Assembly (NCBI RefSeq): GCF_030272695.1
Contig: NZ_JARFYN010000001.1
Location: 248,001 to 312,000 of the forward strand
Source of the DNA: Martinezella calliandrae
GTDB taxonomy: Bacteria; Pseudomonadota; Alphaproteobacteria; Rhizobiales; Rhizobiaceae
DNA: 64,000 nucleotides
Reading direction: 5' to 3'
Below the pieces are notes generated by a model. It worked only from the letters and a program-made list of their open reading frames with translations, did not search any database and had not been told where the DNA came from. The translations under genes were made by a program, and so were the position numbers. Positions 9,601 to 15,892 of the stretch are shown here, one piece after another; positions within the stretch are counted from its first letter, which is position 1, and each line of letters starts with the position of its first letter.

Positions 9601-9829
9601 CTTCTCCGGTGACTAGCGCGACATATTGCGCCCCGACCTTTTCGACGACACGGGTATAAACCTCGCGCGCCAGCAGCCGCAGCGGCAGGCCGATAACGCC
9701 GTTGCCGTGCGCCACCATGCGCTCGATGGCATAATGGGTTTTGCCGGTATTGGTCGGTCCGAGCACCGCGGTCACGCCGCGTCCGCTCAGGATCATTGGC
9801 TGCGAAGTCAGAGTCATAGGTCCATGCAT
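6632..9829 (-). CDS. SUV3-like superfamily 2 RNA/DNA helicase with disordered Arg/Gly/Asn/Asp-rich tail
   Basis: Large helicase of about 1065 residues. Walker A GPTNTGKTH lies near residue 24 and motif II DEVQ near 106; later helicase motifs include DAIGMGLNLDVDHVAF and QVAGRAGR, the pattern of SUV3-type RNA helicases. The central part resembles uncharacterised alphaproteobacterial helicase-related proteins. From about residue 830 the protein becomes low-complexity: first Ala/Glu-rich (AEAPAEPAAVAAEPAEAAAA), then a Gly/Arg/Asn/Asp-rich tract with NDR repeats, ending in a conserved-looking KEKPIDPDSPFAKLAALKEQ. RGG-like tails often bind RNA. Start chosen at 9829 (MHGPMTL) or 9817; neither has a strong ribosome site, and the 54 codons before it look non-genic. 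It heads the row helicase - S4 protein - fdxA. Confidence 0.87.
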   Translation of the reverse strand: MHGPMTLTSQPMILSGRGVTAVLGPTNTGKTHYAIERMVAHGNGVIGLPLRLLAREVYTRVVEKVGAQYVALVTGEEKISPPNARYSVCTVEAMPRETRASFVAIDEVQLAGDLERGHIFTDRILHLRGRDETLLLGAGTMRPILEQLLPGITVVERPRLSHLFYAGQKKITRLPQRTAIVAFSADEVYAIAELIRRQRGGAAVVLGALSPRTRNAQVALYQAGDVEYLVATDAIGMGLNLDVDHVAFAQDRKFDGYQFRNLNPGELGQVAGRAGRHLKDGTFGVTGQVDPFDDELVRRIEGHEFDTVKVLQWRTKEFDFSSIASLRASLESVPRVQGLTRALPAVDQQALESLSRDLEISDLANNPARVEKLWEACALPDYRRITPAQHADLIATLFSDLVRYGTVKEDFLAEQVHRADRTDGEIDTLSARIAQIRTWTYVSNRPGWLADPTHWQEKTREIEDRLSDALHERLTKRFVDRRTSVLMKRLRENAMLEAEISVNGDVFVEGHHVGQLTGFRFTPIAGTEGPDAKAVQTASQKALALEFEARAARIHAAGNSDLAISADGLVRWLGDPVARLSGSDHVMRPRVILLADEQLTGNARDHVAARIERFVNHHISTVLKPLDDLSRAEDLQGLAKGLAFQLVESLGVLFRRDVTEEVKSLDQDARASMRRYGVRFGAYHIFVPALLKPAPAELITLLWALKNDGLDKPGYGDLIPVLAAGRTSVVTDPSFERMFYKLAGFRFLGKRAVRIDILERLADIIRPLLQWKPGQASRPEGAYDGRRFTTTTSMLSILGATLEDMEEILKGLGYRADAVKAEDASAFLALQDVASAPAPGAPGAEAAAEKADHDDADSHGDEPATESEAVSQDATSTAEAPAEPAAVAAEPAEAAAAVAELPGVDVVAAEPVEPKPVLLWRLGGRSDNQQRQGGRGHGDHRRGQHGQGEGRGHQGNRRNGGGEQQAGGEGRDNREGREARGDNRGPRGNRDGGRPQHQGNRSERNDRQDRGERKERNDRNDRNDRNNRGASQPLRFEAKPPRKEKPIDPDSPFAKLAALKEQMKK

Positions 9830-10027
9830 GGGCGAGAAACCGCTGTCTTTTCGATCAACAAGCTCCCCAAGGAAGAGAAGAAGAGATGACCACCATATGT
9901 GACAAAGGCAAGACCCGAATGAAAAAACAACGGTCGCAATATGCGATTTCATTATTGGCGGACGCAACCAAAGGCTACATTGTCCTTGCATCCCAAGCGA
10001 GTCCCGACGAGTCCGGAACAGCTTGAG

Positions 10028-10088
10028 AACGAATCAGCGACGAATCGCTACTCCTCATAGTTCTTATTTTGTTCACTACTATATATGG
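10028..10088. repeat. Two-block repeat, copy 1
   Basis: Block A is AACGAATC at 10028-10035 followed by GACGAATC ending at 10046; block B is GTTCAC at 10071. The A-to-B distance is 43 bases (44 in the other copies). The sequence after block B (TACTATATATGG) is the most AT-rich of the four. Confidence 0.85.
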
Positions 10089-10202
10089 ATTTCGATTCAT
10101 AGAATCCCACCAGATACTGAATCATTTTTGGACACCTCTTTTACGGATTCAGGAGTCAAGAGGCGAGGCCGGCATGATGATAATCGCGTCTAAAAAATAT
10201 AG

Positions 10203-10217
10203 TTAACCATCTGTTAA
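10203..10217. promoter_or_regulatory. CtrA-like full site TTAA-N7-TTAA in the repeat region
   Basis: TTAACCATCTGTTAA matches the alphaproteobacterial CtrA consensus of two TTAA halves seven bases apart. Half-site-like TTAACCA also occurs near 10631 and 10731. Matches of this kind arise by chance in AT-rich DNA, so binding is only a suggestion. Confidence 0.35.
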
Positions 10218-10281
10218 TTCCGTAAATTTCTCCAAGGATCCGACCATGAGACTTCCGAATTAAGATTCGGGCCAAAGCCGG

Positions 10282-10345
10282 AACGAATCGGAGACGAATC
10301 ACTGACATCGGTCGATTCTGCATTTGTTCCACACAACATCTAGCG
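10282..10345. repeat. Two-block repeat, copy 2
   Basis: Block A AACGAATC at 10282-10289 and GACGAATC ending at 10300; block B GTTCCAC starting 10326, 44 bases from the start of block A. Preceded by CCAAAGCCGG, which is shared exactly with copy 3. Starts 254 bp after copy 1. Confidence 0.85.
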
Positions 10346-10497
10346 TTATTCCGATCGAAAGGCACAGGACTCTGCCTGGTTGAAACTTAGAATCCTGCCG
10401 AATTATGGATTGCGATTAACTTTTAAGCGAGTCCACATATGATTAATCTATAAATTCACTCACAAGTTGAATCCGTTAACACATCGACCAAAGCCGG

Positions 10498-10562
10498 AAC
10501 GAATCGGCGACGAATCGTTGATTCGATCATGTGCTCCATTTGTTCACCGCTAGATATAGCGC
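10498..10562. repeat. Two-block repeat, copy 3
   Basis: Block A AACGAATC at 10498-10505 and GACGAATC ending at 10516; block B GTTCAC starting 10542, 44 bases from the start of block A. Preceded by CCAAAGCCGG as in copy 2; followed by CGCTAGATATAGCG, which resembles the end of copy 2. Starts 216 bp after copy 2. Confidence 0.85.
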
Positions 10563-10750
10563 TGGGATAGGGCGGCTCATCCAAATGGAGAATGAGGAGG
10601 TGAGCTGGGTAGCCTCAGAAATCGACGGAATTAACCATTTTGCTGGCGAAGTACCACTTTCCGGCGATCAAGGTTCAAGTTCACCTCTCCGAAAGAGGTA
10701 GATCTTTCGATGAACCAATCATCACGGCATTAACCAAAGCCCAAAAGCAG

Positions 10751-10813
10751 AACGAATCGCTGACGAATCACGGACAGGCCCATTTTCCCGTTTCGTTCAC
10801 CGCAACATATTGT
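10751..10813. repeat. Two-block repeat, copy 4
   Basis: Block A AACGAATC at 10751-10758 and GACGAATC ending at 10769; block B GTTCAC starting 10795, again 44 bases away. Preceded by CCAAAGCCCAAAAG, a diverged form of the lead-in of copies 2 and 3. Starts 253 bp after copy 3. Confidence 0.85.
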
Positions 10814-10936
10814 ATTTAAAGTAATTTCTAACCATAGGCGAGGTCATTGACGAACATTTTGCGCGCGCGTTCGGATGCGTGTGTTAACTTTTCTGCCCAG
10901 CTAGCGCTTGCTTCCATGACTTGTTATTTCTGAGCC

Positions 10937-10961
10937 GGAACAATTTCTCGCGAAACAAGTT
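10937..10961 (+). promoter_or_regulatory. Possible EcfG-type (general stress) promoter
   Basis: GGAAC followed after 16 bases by AGTT, close to the GGAAC-N16/17-cGTT pattern used by EcfG/RpoE sigma factors in rhizobia. It points towards the small-protein genes starting at 11107, leaving a leader of about 140 bases. The first base of the -10 box differs from consensus. Confidence 0.35.
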
Positions 10962-11106
10962 TCTATTCACGGCGACTGTGGTGCGCTACTCATTAGAGGG
11001 GACGATAAAGGACGCATCGGGACTTTGATCTAGCGCATCTTGTCTGCTTGAGTGACATCCACTCCGGCGGGGACGCTCTAGGCGCCAGACTCGGAGGAAA
11101 TTTGTC

Positions 11107-11262
11107 ATGCTTGGTACAATATTACTCGTGATTTTGATTCTGTTGCTGATCGGTGCACTTCCTAACTGGGGTTACAGCCGGGGTTGGGGTTACGGTCCAT
11201 CAGGTGGTCTCGGACTTGTTCTTGTCATCCTCCTCATTCTGCTATTGATGGGCCGGATCTGA
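11107..11262 (+). CDS. DUF3309 family small membrane protein
   Basis: A 51-residue protein (MLGTILLVILILLLIGALPN... ending LILLLMGRI) that matches the DUF3309 pattern: two hydrophobic helices joined by a short Trp/Tyr/Gly/Ser-rich turn (WGYSRGWGYGPSGG). GGAGG sits 9 bases before the ATG, a strong ribosome site. No function is known for the family; members are common in Rhizobiales and are often found with stress-induced genes. The next gene follows after 45 bp on the same strand, so the pair is probably one transcript. A GC-rich hairpin (GGCCGGATC / GATCCGGCC) overlaps its stop codon. Confidence 0.88.
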   Translation: MLGTILLVILILLLIGALPNWGYSRGWGYGPSGGLGLVLVILLILLLMGRI

Positions 11263-11307
11263 TCCGGCCGATATTGTTGAAGACCTCAACCACTAGGGAG
11301 CATTATC

Positions 11308-11562
11308 ATGAAGAAAATCATCGTCGCGATCGCCCTTGTCGGCGCACTTGCCTCATGCACCGCAACCGAAAAGGGAACGGCCATCGGCGCCGGAACGGGC
11401 GCGATCATAGGCGGTGTCGCCAGCAACAGCTGGGGCGGTGCCGCAATTGGCGCCGTCGCCGGCGGTGCCGTCGGCTATCTTATCGGCCGGTCCCATGAGC
11501 ACCCGGGTTACTGCATCTACCGTGACCGCAACGGCCGCCGCTATGAGGCTCGCTGCCACTAG
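11308..11562 (+). CDS. Glycine-zipper lipoprotein (YMGG/SmpA-like small outer-membrane protein)
   Basis: An 84-residue protein. The signal peptide MKKIIVAIALVGALASC ends in a lipobox (LASC), giving a small lipoprotein. The middle is a glycine zipper (GTAIGAGTGAIIGGVASN..AIGAVAGGAVGYLIG), a motif that packs membrane helices and is common in Rickettsia 17-kDa-antigen-like proteins. The C-terminus (GYCIYRDRNGRRYEARC) has two cysteines that could form a disulphide in the periplasm. Ribosome site AGGGAG lies 9 bases before the ATG. Likely cotranscribed with the DUF3309 gene upstream. Function unknown. Confidence 0.85.
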   Translation: MKKIIVAIALVGALASCTATEKGTAIGAGTGAIIGGVASNSWGGAAIGAVAGGAVGYLIGRSHEHPGYCIYRDRNGRRYEARCH

Positions 11563-11594
11563 GACGGGTAGAGACGAAGATCGATTTCTTTTGG

Positions 11595-11623
11595 CCGATC
11601 GTCGACGCTCTGTCGACGATCGG
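11595..11623. terminator. Perfect 12-bp inverted repeat downstream of the lipoprotein gene
   Basis: CCGATCGTCGAC and its exact reverse complement flank a 5-base loop, 33 bp past the stop. There is no U-run after it, so it may be a stabilising stem, a weak terminator or an operator. Confidence 0.5.
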
Positions 11624-11742
11624 TCGTAAAAGCCAAATCCTTCGCGCCGACAATTTTTTGGACCGATATTTTTCTTGAGACGAACATACCCACGCCGGTC
11701 TCGCGGAGATCGGGTTAACGTTTTTCGGAAAGGAACGGCACC

Positions 11743-11916
11743 ATGGCCGAGATCATTGCAAGCATTGCAGGGCTCGTTCTTGTCGGCACCACATTTATTG
11801 TGCTGGGTTATGCCGCGCGGACGCGGGAGAAGGAAATGCACCGCATGACCTTTGAGCCCGTCGTTTTGCAATTCAAACGCCGGCAGCGGCGATCCGTGAA
11901 TTCAAGCCGACAATGA
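11743..11916 (+). CDS. Small single-pass membrane protein, unknown function
   Basis: A 57-residue frame starting MAEIIASIAGLVLVGTTFIV: one N-terminal transmembrane helix, then a basic cytoplasmic tail (FKRRQRRSVNSSRQ). The ribosome site GGAAAGGA lies about 10 bases upstream. I do not recognise the family. It ends exactly where a strong hairpin begins, which supports a real transcript ending here. A chance ORF cannot be excluded at this length. Confidence 0.55.
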   Translation: MAEIIASIAGLVLVGTTFIVLGYAARTREKEMHRMTFEPVVLQFKRRQRRSVNSSRQ

Positions 11917-11940
11917 TTGCCGGGCATCCCGGCAATCATT
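11912..11940. terminator. Terminator hairpin between small ORF and phaB
   Basis: A perfect 13-bp stem (AATGATTGCCGGG / CCCGGCAATCATT) around a 3-base loop sits between the convergent small ORF and phaB, 20 bp from the phaB stop. There is no U-run on the plus strand. It probably serves both genes. Confidence 0.65.
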
Positions 11941-11959
11941 GGGCACTTACCCTACCAGA

Positions 11960-12685
11960 TCAAACGAAGAATTGACCGCCATTGGCGCTGATCGTTGATC
12001 CCGTGATGAAGCCGGCGTCATCGCCGACGAGAAAGACAACGATACGGGCAATTTCCTCAGGATCGCCCAGACGGCCTACGGGGATCTGCGGGATGATCCG
12101 CTCGTTTAAGACCTTTTCCGGCACTGCAAGCACCATCTCAGTGCCGATATAGCCAGGGCAGATGGCATTGACGGTGATATTCTTGGCGGCACCCTCCTGG
12201 GCAAGCGCCTTGGTGAAGCCGAGGTCGCCGGCTTTAGCGGCGGAATAATTCGCCTGACCCATCTGGCCCTTCTGCCCATTGATCGACGAAATATTGACGA
12301 CACGGCCAAAGCTGCGGTCGCGCATGCCCTGCCAGACATGATGCGTCATGTTGAACAGGCCTGTGAGGTTGGTGTTGACGACCTCGTGCCATTGCTGCGG
12401 CGTCATCTTGTGGAACATGGCATCTCGGGTAATCCCGGCATTGTTGACGAGAATCTCGATCGGACCAAGTTCGCCCTGAATCGCAGAGATGCCCTTACCG
12501 CAGGCTTCGTAGTCGGACACGTCCCACTTATGCACGGAAATGCCCGTCACTTCATGGAAAGCCCGAGCCTTCTCGTCATTGCCTGCATAGGTTGCCGCAA
12601 CCCGGTAGCCCGCATTGCGCAACGCCATCGAAATAGCCGCCCCGATGCCGCGCGTACCACCTGTCACCAACGCCACTCTGCTCAT
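11960..12685 (-). CDS. phaB: Acetoacetyl-CoA reductase PhaB
   Basis: NADPH-dependent reductase of 241 residues that turns acetoacetyl-CoA into (R)-3-hydroxybutyryl-CoA, the PHB monomer. Short-chain dehydrogenase features: cofactor loop TGGTRGIG near residue 8, NNAG in the middle, catalytic Ser in VNISSINGQKGQ and the YSAAK catalytic pair. The sequence ends GGQFFV, near the PhaB/FabG family end. ATG at 12685 has GAGGGGAG 8 bases upstream; the longer frame has no ribosome site. It lies downstream of phaA on the same strand with about 236 bp between them, so cotranscription is possible but a separate promoter cannot be excluded. Confidence 0.93.
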   Translation of the reverse strand: MSRVALVTGGTRGIGAAISMALRNAGYRVAATYAGNDEKARAFHEVTGISVHKWDVSDYEACGKGISAIQGELGPIEILVNNAGITRDAMFHKMTPQQWHEVVNTNLTGLFNMTHHVWQGMRDRSFGRVVNISSINGQKGQMGQANYSAAKAGDLGFTKALAQEGAAKNITVNAICPGYIGTEMVLAVPEKVLNERIIPQIPVGRLGDPEEIARIVVFLVGDDAGFITGSTISANGGQFFV

Positions 12686-12872
12686 ATTCCACTCCCCTCT
12701 GTTGTCGCTAAAGCGGATCAGCATTCTTGGTTCGCTTAATCCCTCTCTCGCTATTTACTTTAGCACGATCTTATTCAAAACCATTTCGCACTGTTTGGGG
12801 ACCGAGCGAAGCGCCCTGAAGCGCTGTGCGTTCATGTGAACACACAAAGATCGCCCTAGCCTTTTGAATCCA

Positions 12873-12920
12873 GAGCATCTTTCCCGCTTACAGGTGAGAT
12901 CACCTGAAAGCGGGATGCTC
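12873..12920 (-). terminator. Long inverted repeat directly after phaA
   Basis: GAGCATC..CCGCTT..CAGGTGA pairs with TCACCTG..AAGCGG..GATGCTC across a 4-base bulge and one mismatch, starting 2 bp past the phaA stop. It can act as a terminator or as a stem that limits readthrough from phaA into phaB. Confidence 0.6.
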
Positions 12921-12921
12921 A

Positions 12922-14103
12922 CTAGAGCGCTTCGAAGCACATGGCGACGCCCATGCCGCCGCCGATGCAGAGCGTGGCGAGGCCCTTCTTGGCGCCGCGA
13001 CGCTTCATTTCGAAGAGAAGTGTGTTGAGGATGCGCGCGCCGGAGGCACCGATGGGATGGCCGATGGCAATGGCGCCGCCATTGACGTTGACGATCGACG
13101 TATCCCAGCCGAGATCCTTGTTGACGGCACAGGCTTGCGCGGCAAAGGCCTCATTAGCCTCGACGAGGTCGAGGTCGCCGACGGACCAGCCCGCCTTTTC
13201 CAGCGCCTTGCGCGAGGCCGGGATCGGGCCGGTGCCCATGATCTGCGGGTCGACGCCGGCAGTTGCCCAGGAAACGATGCGGGCGAGCGGCTGGATGCCG
13301 CGGCGTGAGGCTTCAGCCTCGGTCATCAGCACGGCCGCCGCCGCGCCGTCATTGATACCAGAAGCATTGCCGGCAGTTACGGTGCCTTCCTTGTCGAAGG
13401 CGGGGCGCAGCTTGGTCATGTTGTCGAGCGTCGCTCCGTGACGGATAAATTCGTCGGCGTCAACGCTGACGTCGCCCTTACGGGTCTTGACGATGAATGG
13501 CACGATCTCGTCCTTGAAACGGCCGGCGAGTTGCGCGGCTTCCGCCTTGTTTTGCGAGGAAACGGCGAACTGATCCTGGTCGTCGCGGGAAAGCTGCCAC
13601 TGACGGGCGATGTTTTCCGCCGTGATGCCCATGTGATAGCCGTAAAAGGCGTCCGTCAGGCCGTCCTTGATCATCGTGTCGATCATCTTCATGTCACCCA
13701 TCTTGGTGCCGCCGCGAAGATGCGCGGCATGAGGGGCCATCGACATGGATTCCTGGCCGCCGGCGATGATGATCTTGGCGTCACCCGCGGCGATCTGCTG
13801 CATGCCGAGTGCTACGGCGCGCAGGCCGGAGCCACAGAGCTGGTTGACGCCCCAGGCGGTCGCCTCCTGCGGAACACCGGCCTTTATGGCGGCCTGGCGA
13901 GCCGGGTTCTGACCTTCGCCGGCCTGCAGCACCTGACCGAGGATCACCTCGTCGACTTCCTTGGCATCGACACCAGATCGCTCCAATGCGCCTTTGATCG
14001 CAGCTGCGCCGAGCTCATGAGCCGGGATGGTCGCAAAGGCGCCGTTGAAGGAACCGACAGCAGTGCGAGCTGCACTGGCGACGACGATGGATGGATTGCT
14101 CAT
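12922..14103 (-). CDS. phaA: Acetyl-CoA acetyltransferase (beta-ketothiolase) PhaA
   Basis: Thiolase of 393 residues that condenses two acetyl-CoA to acetoacetyl-CoA, the first step of PHB synthesis. The acylated cysteine is in [10 protein letters not shown] (residue 90), the two further active-site motifs [14 protein letters not shown] and [11 protein letters not shown] are intact near the C-terminus. Length and ends match biosynthetic thiolases. ATG at 14103 ([14 protein letters not shown]) has GAGGAGG 5-6 bases before it; the longer frame is not needed. The gene is divergent from phaR, which lies 240 bp away and may bind this shared region. Confidence 0.95.
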   Translation of the reverse strand: MSNPSIVVASAARTAVGSFNGAFATIPAHELGAAAIKGALERSGVDAKEVDEVILGQVLQAGEGQNPARQAAIKAGVPQEATAWGVNQLCGSGLRAVALGMQQIAAGDAKIIIAGGQESMSMAPHAAHLRGGTKMGDMKMIDTMIKDGLTDAFYGYHMGITAENIARQWQLSRDDQDQFAVSSQNKAEAAQLAGRFKDEIVPFIVKTRKGDVSVDADEFIRHGATLDNMTKLRPAFDKEGTVTAGNASGINDGAAAAVLMTEAEASRRGIQPLARIVSWATAGVDPQIMGTGPIPASRKALEKAGWSVGDLDLVEANEAFAAQACAVNKDLGWDTSIVNVNGGAIAIGHPIGASGARILNTLLFEMKRRGAKKGLATLCIGGGMGVAMCFEAL

Positions 14104-14342
14104 GGAAGCCTCCTCACAGGATGAACATATATAAGGCGAAACTGTCAAAGCTTTGCGCCCGAGTCAAACGACAAGAATTTTGGTCTTCCAGATTTCATGA
14201 AGTCGTCATCACCCGACAAAAAATACTATTAAAGGAAAGGGCTTGCCGCATCGCACAAACCGATTGTCACCAAGCTTCTTTTGCGTCTACACTTGGCGGT
14301 GGAGGAGTTTCCATACAATCAGACGGGGCCAGGAGACTGATA

Positions 14343-14915
14343 ATGGCAAAAAATGAGGGCCAGATCGTTATCAAGAAATATGCCAACCGCCGCTTATACA
14401 ATACCGGCACCAGCACATATGTGACGTTGGATGACCTAGCGGAGATGGTGAAAAAGGGAGAAGAATTTATCGTCCAGGATGCGAAAAGTGGCGAAGAGAT
14501 CACGCATTCGGTTCTAACGCAGATCATTTTCGAACAGGAATCGAAGACCGGAAATACGTTGTTGCCGATTTCGTTCCTCAGGCAACTGATCACCTATTAC
14601 GGCGATCAGATGCAGATGGTCGTGCCGAGCTTTCTTGAACATTCCATGCGCGCCTTTACCGAGCAGCAGACACAAATGCGCGAGCAGATCAACCGCGCCT
14701 TCGGCGAAACGCCGCTGGGCAAGAATCTGCAACTGCCGATCCAAATGGTCGAGGAACAAGTCCGCCGCAACACCGAAATGTTCCAGCAGGCGATGCAGAT
14801 GTTCTCGCCCTTCATGAAACCGCCGGCGAAAGAAAGCCGCAAGGCAGAAGCAAAGGACATCGACGAGTTGAAAGAACAGCTCCGCGCAATGCAGAACAAG
14901 CTGGACAGTTTGTGA
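14343..14915 (+). CDS. phaR: Polyhydroxyalkanoate synthesis regulator PhaR (AniA)
   Basis: DNA-binding regulator of PHB metabolism, called AniA in R. etli and S. meliloti, where its loss changes PHB, exopolysaccharide and carbon flux. The N-terminal PHB/PHA accumulation DNA-binding domain is clear (IKKYANRRLYNTGTSTYVTL..FIVQDAKSGEEIT, residues about 8-60), followed by the PHB-accumulation repeat region (LTQIIFEQESK..LPISFLRQLITYYGDQMQMVVPSFLE). The C-terminal third is helical, Gln/Glu-rich and likely coiled coil. Start at 14343 (MAKNEGQ) has AGGAG 10 bases upstream; the frame upstream is open but lacks a ribosome site. The 190-residue length is normal. Confidence 0.93.
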   Translation: MAKNEGQIVIKKYANRRLYNTGTSTYVTLDDLAEMVKKGEEFIVQDAKSGEEITHSVLTQIIFEQESKTGNTLLPISFLRQLITYYGDQMQMVVPSFLEHSMRAFTEQQTQMREQINRAFGETPLGKNLQLPIQMVEEQVRRNTEMFQQAMQMFSPFMKPPAKESRKAEAKDIDELKEQLRAMQNKLDSL

Positions 14916-14918
14916 GCA

Positions 14919-14950
14919 TTTTACCCTCGCCCCATCGGGGAGAGGGTAAA
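14919..14950 (+). terminator. Terminator of phaR
   Basis: TTTTACCCTC and GAGGGTAAAA form a stem around a GC-rich loop that can extend it (CCCC/GGGG), just past the phaR stop. A short run of A/T follows. Confidence 0.65.
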
Positions 14951-14955
14951 AATCC

Positions 14956-15439
14956 TTACAGCTCGATCGAAACATCCCGCCCGGCCGAGCGGATCGAAAT
15001 GGTGAATCCGCCGATGACGTCAGTGAAGGCGATGGTCATCAGGACGAAGAAAGTTTGCGTCGCCGCATCCTTCAGCAGCAGGAATTCGACGAGATAGGCG
15101 ATGAACACCAGCATCGACAGCATGTGATTGAGCAGCGAGCCGGAACCGTTGCGTCGCCTTCAGAATTTCGAAGAACAGCATGATCAGTGCAATGACGATG
15201 AAGAAATCGCCGAGCTGCAGCGTCCATGTCGCGCTCGAAAGCATGGCGAGAGTAAGCCTCACATCGTTGAGGGACGCGATACCGCCCGCGCCCATCAAAT
15301 CCAGCATCGCCAGATAAAGCACGAGGGGAACGATCATCAGCGGGAAGGCAACAATCAAGACGAGGCGCATTTCTCCGGAATTGAAGTCGCCGCGATTGTT
15401 AGCGCATACCCTCGAAAGTACGAAGCCGTTTTCGGACAA
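14956..15439 (-). pseudogene. Small multi-pass membrane protein, frameshifted
   Basis: Up to about 15150 the frame encodes an integral membrane protein: MRLVLIVAFPLMIVPLVLYL, then TLQLGDFFIVIALIMLFFEILKAT. From there the original frame runs into Arg-rich nonsense, while a second frame continues the protein convincingly (NGSGSLLNHMLSMLVFIAYL then FLLLKDAATQTFFVLMTIAF and an end DVSIEL with stop at 14956). A missing dinucleotide near 15148-15153 (GCGACGC-AACGG in coding sense; GCGACGCGCAACGG would restore it) explains this. The intact protein would have four hydrophobic segments; rhizobial homologues are hypothetical proteins. The start is uncertain: TTG at 15439 or ATG at 15370. It is either a recent pseudogene or a sequencing error. 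Confidence 0.75.
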
Positions 15440-15472
15440 GATCCTGCCGGATCAAGTGCGCAACAAATAGAA

Positions 15473-15498
15473 AAAGGCCGGCGGAAACGCCAGCCTTT
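15473..15498 (-). terminator. Rho-independent terminator of rpmF
   Basis: Stem AAAGGC-GGCG / CGCC-AGCCTTT with a GAAA loop; on the minus strand it is followed by a run of five T. It lies 30 bp past the rpmF stop. Confidence 0.75.
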
Positions 15499-15527
15499 GA
15501 ATTTCACCCCCAAAGGGAGCGCTTGAA

Positions 15528-15710
15528 CTATGCGCTTTCCTTCGGCGTCAGAACCTGACGGCCGCGATACATGCCGGTCTTCAGATCGATATGATGCGGG
15601 CGACGCAGTTCGCCGGAGTTCTTGTCTTCGACATAGGTCGGAGCCTTGAGCGCATCAGCCGAGCGGCGCATACCGCGCTTGGACGGGCTCGTTTTTCTCT
15701 TCGGTACAGC
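15528..15710 (-). CDS. rpmF: 50S ribosomal protein L32
   Basis: Large-subunit ribosomal protein of 60 residues. The start [20 protein letters not shown] is the classical L32 N-terminus, rich in Lys/Arg; the tail ([16 protein letters not shown]) is typical for alphaproteobacteria. The zinc-binding cysteines of some L32 forms are absent, as is normal in this lineage. ATG at 15710 has GGAG 8 bases upstream. It is transcribed alone here; mtgA, which precedes rpmF in many rhizobia, lies further along on the same strand at 17371-18081. Confidence 0.95.
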
Positions 15711-15892
15711 CATTCTCGTTACTCCACTTTGCGGACGAAACACATCAGCGGCCAGCCAGGCGGCCGAAACAGATGTGCATCAATTTCGGAAATTGGGCGG
15801 GCTTATACATGGCTAAAGCGACTTTGACCAGTCCCTTCCCGCATTTTTTGCCCGCAGTATCGAATCGACGCCGATGGAAACCGAATCAGCGC

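Larger units (their letters stand above)
9830..11106. other. 1.28-kb non-coding region with repeat array and GANTC cluster
   Basis: No convincing gene lies here. The first 770 bp or so after 9999 are AT-richer than the flanks and hold four copies of a two-block repeat (listed separately) and 22 GANTC sites between 9999 and 10769; 20 of these fall in 526 bp. A random sequence would have about 3 in that span. The remainder (10814-11106) contains the putative promoter of the small-protein genes downstream. A 69-codon minus-strand frame at 10156-10365 overlaps a repeat and looks like chance. Confidence 0.75.

Noticed and set aside
10156..10365. 69-codon minus-strand frame in the repeat array
   Set aside because: Overlaps a repeat copy, no ribosome site, no family pattern.
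10028..10813. Idea that the repeat array is a CRISPR
   Set aside because: Unit spacing of 216-254 bp and conserved blocks of 19 and 6 bases do not fit; no cas genes in the window.
10028..10813. Idea that each repeat is an EcfG promoter (GGAAC...GTT)
   Set aside because: Only copy 3 has both boxes at the right spacing; copies 1 and 4 lack GGAAC and copy 2 lacks GTT.
9830..11106. Idea that this is the chromosome origin
   Set aside because: No DnaA boxes were noticed, and none of the usual neighbours (hemE, maf, coaE, dnaA, parAB) is present. GC skew over the whole chromosome would settle it.
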